From: Clostridia bacterium
Lineage (GTDB): Bacteria > Bacillota > Clostridia > Oscillospirales > Acutalibacteraceae
Direction: 5' to 3'
NCBI GenBank assembly: GCA_017625435.1
Contig: JAGAKX010000048.1
Location: forward strand, 1 to 50,285
Length of the DNA stretch: 50,285 nucleotides
A model generated the notes under the pieces. The model was not told where the DNA came from and did no database searches. It saw only the letters and a program-made list of their open reading frames with translations. Positions within the stretch are counted from its first letter, which is position 1, and the number at the start of each line of letters is the position of its first letter. The translations under genes and the position numbers were made by a program. Of the stretch, positions 48,879 to 50,285 are shown one piece after another.

Positions 48879-49852
48879 CAAAGATTCACCTTGTACCATT
48901 CGATAGCAGCCGCAATACCTTTTTCAAAGCTCCAGTCCGGCTCGTAGCCGAGCTTTTCCCTTGCTTTGGAAATATCGGCATTGCTGTGTTTTATATCGCC
49001 TGCTCTGTCGGGACCGAAATTGGGCTCAACCTTAAGCCCCAAAGCTGAAGTCAGCCCGTAATATATATCAATAAGATATTCTCTGCCGCCGTAAGCTACA
49101 TTATATGCTTCGCCTGCAGCATCGGAAGAAGCAAGGCAAGCCTTGAGATTAGCCTCAATTACGTTTTCAATGTAGGTAAAATCACGGCTCTGCTTACCGT
49201 CGCCGTTGATAGTCGGAATCTCTCCGTTAAGAAGCTGCTTTAAGAATTTCGGAATAACAGCGGCATAGGCCCCATCAGGATCCTGACGTCTGCCGAACAC
49301 ATTGAAATATCGCAGTCCGTACGTGTCAAGTCCGTAATGTCTGGTATACTGCTTTGCCCATTCCTCATCGCACATTTTTGTAAGCGCATAAGGGGAAAGA
49401 AGATTTCCTTCCCTTCCTTCCTTTTTGGGAAGATTGGGTTCATCTCCGTAAACAGAAGAGCTGGAAGCATAAACAAACTTTTTTACCTTGTTCTGTCTTG
49501 CGGCTTCAAGCATATTAAGAGTACCCTGAATATTGTTTGCACAGTAGAAAAGAGGCATTTCAATGCTTCTGGGTACGCTGCCCCATGCAGCCTGGTTGAG
49601 AACGTAATCAACACCCTCGCAGGCCTTCATGCACGTTTCAATGTCCTTTATATCGCCTTTTATAAATTCATAACGGGGATTATCCTGAAACATTTCAACG
49701 TTTTTCATTTTACCGGTTGAAAGGTCGTCAAGACAGCGCACACGGTAGCCCAGTCTCAGAATTGCTTCGCAGAGATTGGAGCCTATAAAGCCTGCACCGC
49801 CCGTTACAAGAAATAAAGAATTTTCAGGGAATTTTATATCGGAATAGCCCAT
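48878..49852 (-). CDS. UDP-GlcNAc(A) 4-epimerase, WbpP/TviC type
   Basis: A 324-residue extended SDR. VTGGAGFIGSNLCEAILRLG binds NAD, VRCLDDLSTGKMKNV follows, SSSSVYGD and YALTK supply the catalytic S/Y/K, and LRYFNVFGRRQDPDGAYAAV matches the WbpP/WbgU/TviC group rather than GalE. These enzymes interconvert UDP-GlcNAc/UDP-GalNAc or their uronic acids. Directly behind a TviB-like dehydrogenase (two-base gap), it should make UDP-GalNAcA. Confidence 0.9.
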   Translation of the reverse strand: MGYSDIKFPENSLFLVTGGAGFIGSNLCEAILRLGYRVRCLDDLSTGKMKNVEMFQDNPRYEFIKGDIKDIETCMKACEGVDYVLNQAAWGSVPRSIEMPLFYCANNIQGTLNMLEAARQNKVKKFVYASSSSVYGDEPNLPKKEGREGNLLSPYALTKMCDEEWAKQYTRHYGLDTYGLRYFNVFGRRQDPDGAYAAVIPKFLKQLLNGEIPTINGDGKQSRDFTYIENVIEANLKACLASSDAAGEAYNVAYGGREYLIDIYYGLTSALGLKVEPNFGPDRAGDIKHSNADISKAREKLGYEPDWSFEKGIAAAIEWYKVNL

Positions 49853-49854
49853 AA

Positions 49855-50285
49855 TTATAATCTCCAGTAAGTATATCCGGCTGTTTCGAAAGCCTTTTTA
49901 TCGCAGATGCCCTTGATATCAACAAGCACCTTGTTTCCGCCGTCAAGAAGACAGTCAACCGTTTCAACGGTGAGCTCTTTATATTCCTCGTGTGCAACAG
50001 CTACGATTACTGCAGAAGCATCCTTTATATCCTTCATATCGATAAACTTAATGCCGTAGAATTTTTCTGCCTCCCAGGCTTCTGCCTGCGGATCGGTTAC
50101 AACGGTTTCCACACCGTATTCCTTAAGCTCATTTACTATATCAATTACTCTTGTATTTCTGATATCGGGGCAGTTTTCCTTGAAGGTAAAGCCGAGAATT
50201 GCAACCTTTGCATCCTTTACGGGCTTACCTGCAGCTATGAGCTTTTTAACAGTCATTTCGGCTACGTATTTTCCCATATCATCAT
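49855..50285 (-). CDS. UDP-N-acetylglucosamine 6-dehydrogenase (TviB/WbpO type), 3' part only
   Basis: This is the C-terminal third of a nucleotide sugar dehydrogenase whose start lies beyond the right edge; the frame stays open to the last base (D-D-M-G-K-Y at the boundary). VAILGFTFKENCPDIRNTRV is the C-terminal substrate-binding motif, followed by VNELKEYGVETVVTDPQA and ending YTYWRL. The family oxidises UDP-GlcNAc or UDP-ManNAc to the uronic acid with two NAD. Pairing with the WbpP-like epimerase favours UDP-GlcNAc as substrate. An internal ATG at 50277 is not a credible start. Confidence 0.9.
   Translation of the reverse strand, partial: DDMGKYVAEMTVKKLIAAGKPVKDAKVAILGFTFKENCPDIRNTRVIDIVNELKEYGVETVVTDPQAEAWEAEKFYGIKFIDMKDIKDASAVIVAVAHEEYKELTVETVDCLLDGGNKVLVDIKGICDKKAFETAGYTYWRL

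Noticed and set aside
1..50285. CRISPR arrays, tRNA or rRNA genes, complete insertion sequences
   Set aside because: No regularly spaced repeats, cloverleaf-like genes, rRNA stretches or transposase genes were recognised. The only hint of a mobile element is at the left edge.

Overview
The window looks like the chromosome of an anaerobic, spore-forming, Gram-positive member of the Clostridia, probably an uncultured gut Oscillospiraceae/Ruminococcaceae-type organism. This is inferred from a SpoVAC homologue, an LCP-family wall-polymer ligase, strong AGGAGG-type ribosome binding sites, several textbook sigma-A promoters (17-nt spacers) and the moderately AT-rich base composition. No species can be named from the sequence alone. 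I saw no tRNA, rRNA or CRISPR array.

Layout. (1) 1-1.67 kb, minus strand: a truncated spoVAC next to an unexplained left edge, then the rpsF-ssb-rpsR operon with promoter, structured leader and terminator. (2) 1.7-14.7 kb: lipid and glycan enzymes, namely a secreted alpha/beta hydrolase with a metallophosphoesterase, two beta-propeller (sialidase-type) proteins, an acyl-CoA-synthetase-like ligase, a GtrA membrane protein and three tandem neutral-ceramidase-like proteins. (3) 14.8-21.7 kb, minus strand: an accessory run of GNAT acetyltransferases (one strongly AAC(6')-like), two SAM methyltransferases, a FlaR-type P-loop kinase, a sugar-phosphate-isomerase-like protein and a metallopeptidase-GNAT fusion. 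Its 5' leader carries what looks like a complete ribosome-mediated transcription attenuator: promoter, 18-codon leader peptide, antiterminator and terminator. (4) 21.7-24.9 kb: an MFS transporter and a GH3 (auxin-responsive-family) adenylating enzyme in one operon. (5) 24.9 kb to the right edge, minus strand: a large surface-polysaccharide locus entered from beyond the window.

How the genes work together. The polysaccharide locus encodes UDP-GlcNAc 6-dehydrogenase and 4-epimerase (UDP-GalNAcA), the CapE/CapG/CapF trio (UDP-N-acetyl-L-fucosamine), about eleven glycosyltransferases, an acyltransferase, a Wzy-like polymerase, a TupA-like ATP-grasp protein, a DUF1919 protein, an ABC exporter (Wzm/Wzt type) and an LCP ligase that would attach the polymer to the wall. 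Region 2 is compatible with scavenging of host sialoglycans or sphingolipids, but that is a hypothesis: the sugar-removing glycosidases between the sialidase and ceramidase steps are not here, and most of these proteins lack export signals.

The items most worth following up are the attenuator at 21.48-21.67 kb, the triplicated ceramidase-like genes with their neighbours, the break in spoVAC at the left edge, and the peptidase-GNAT fusion.
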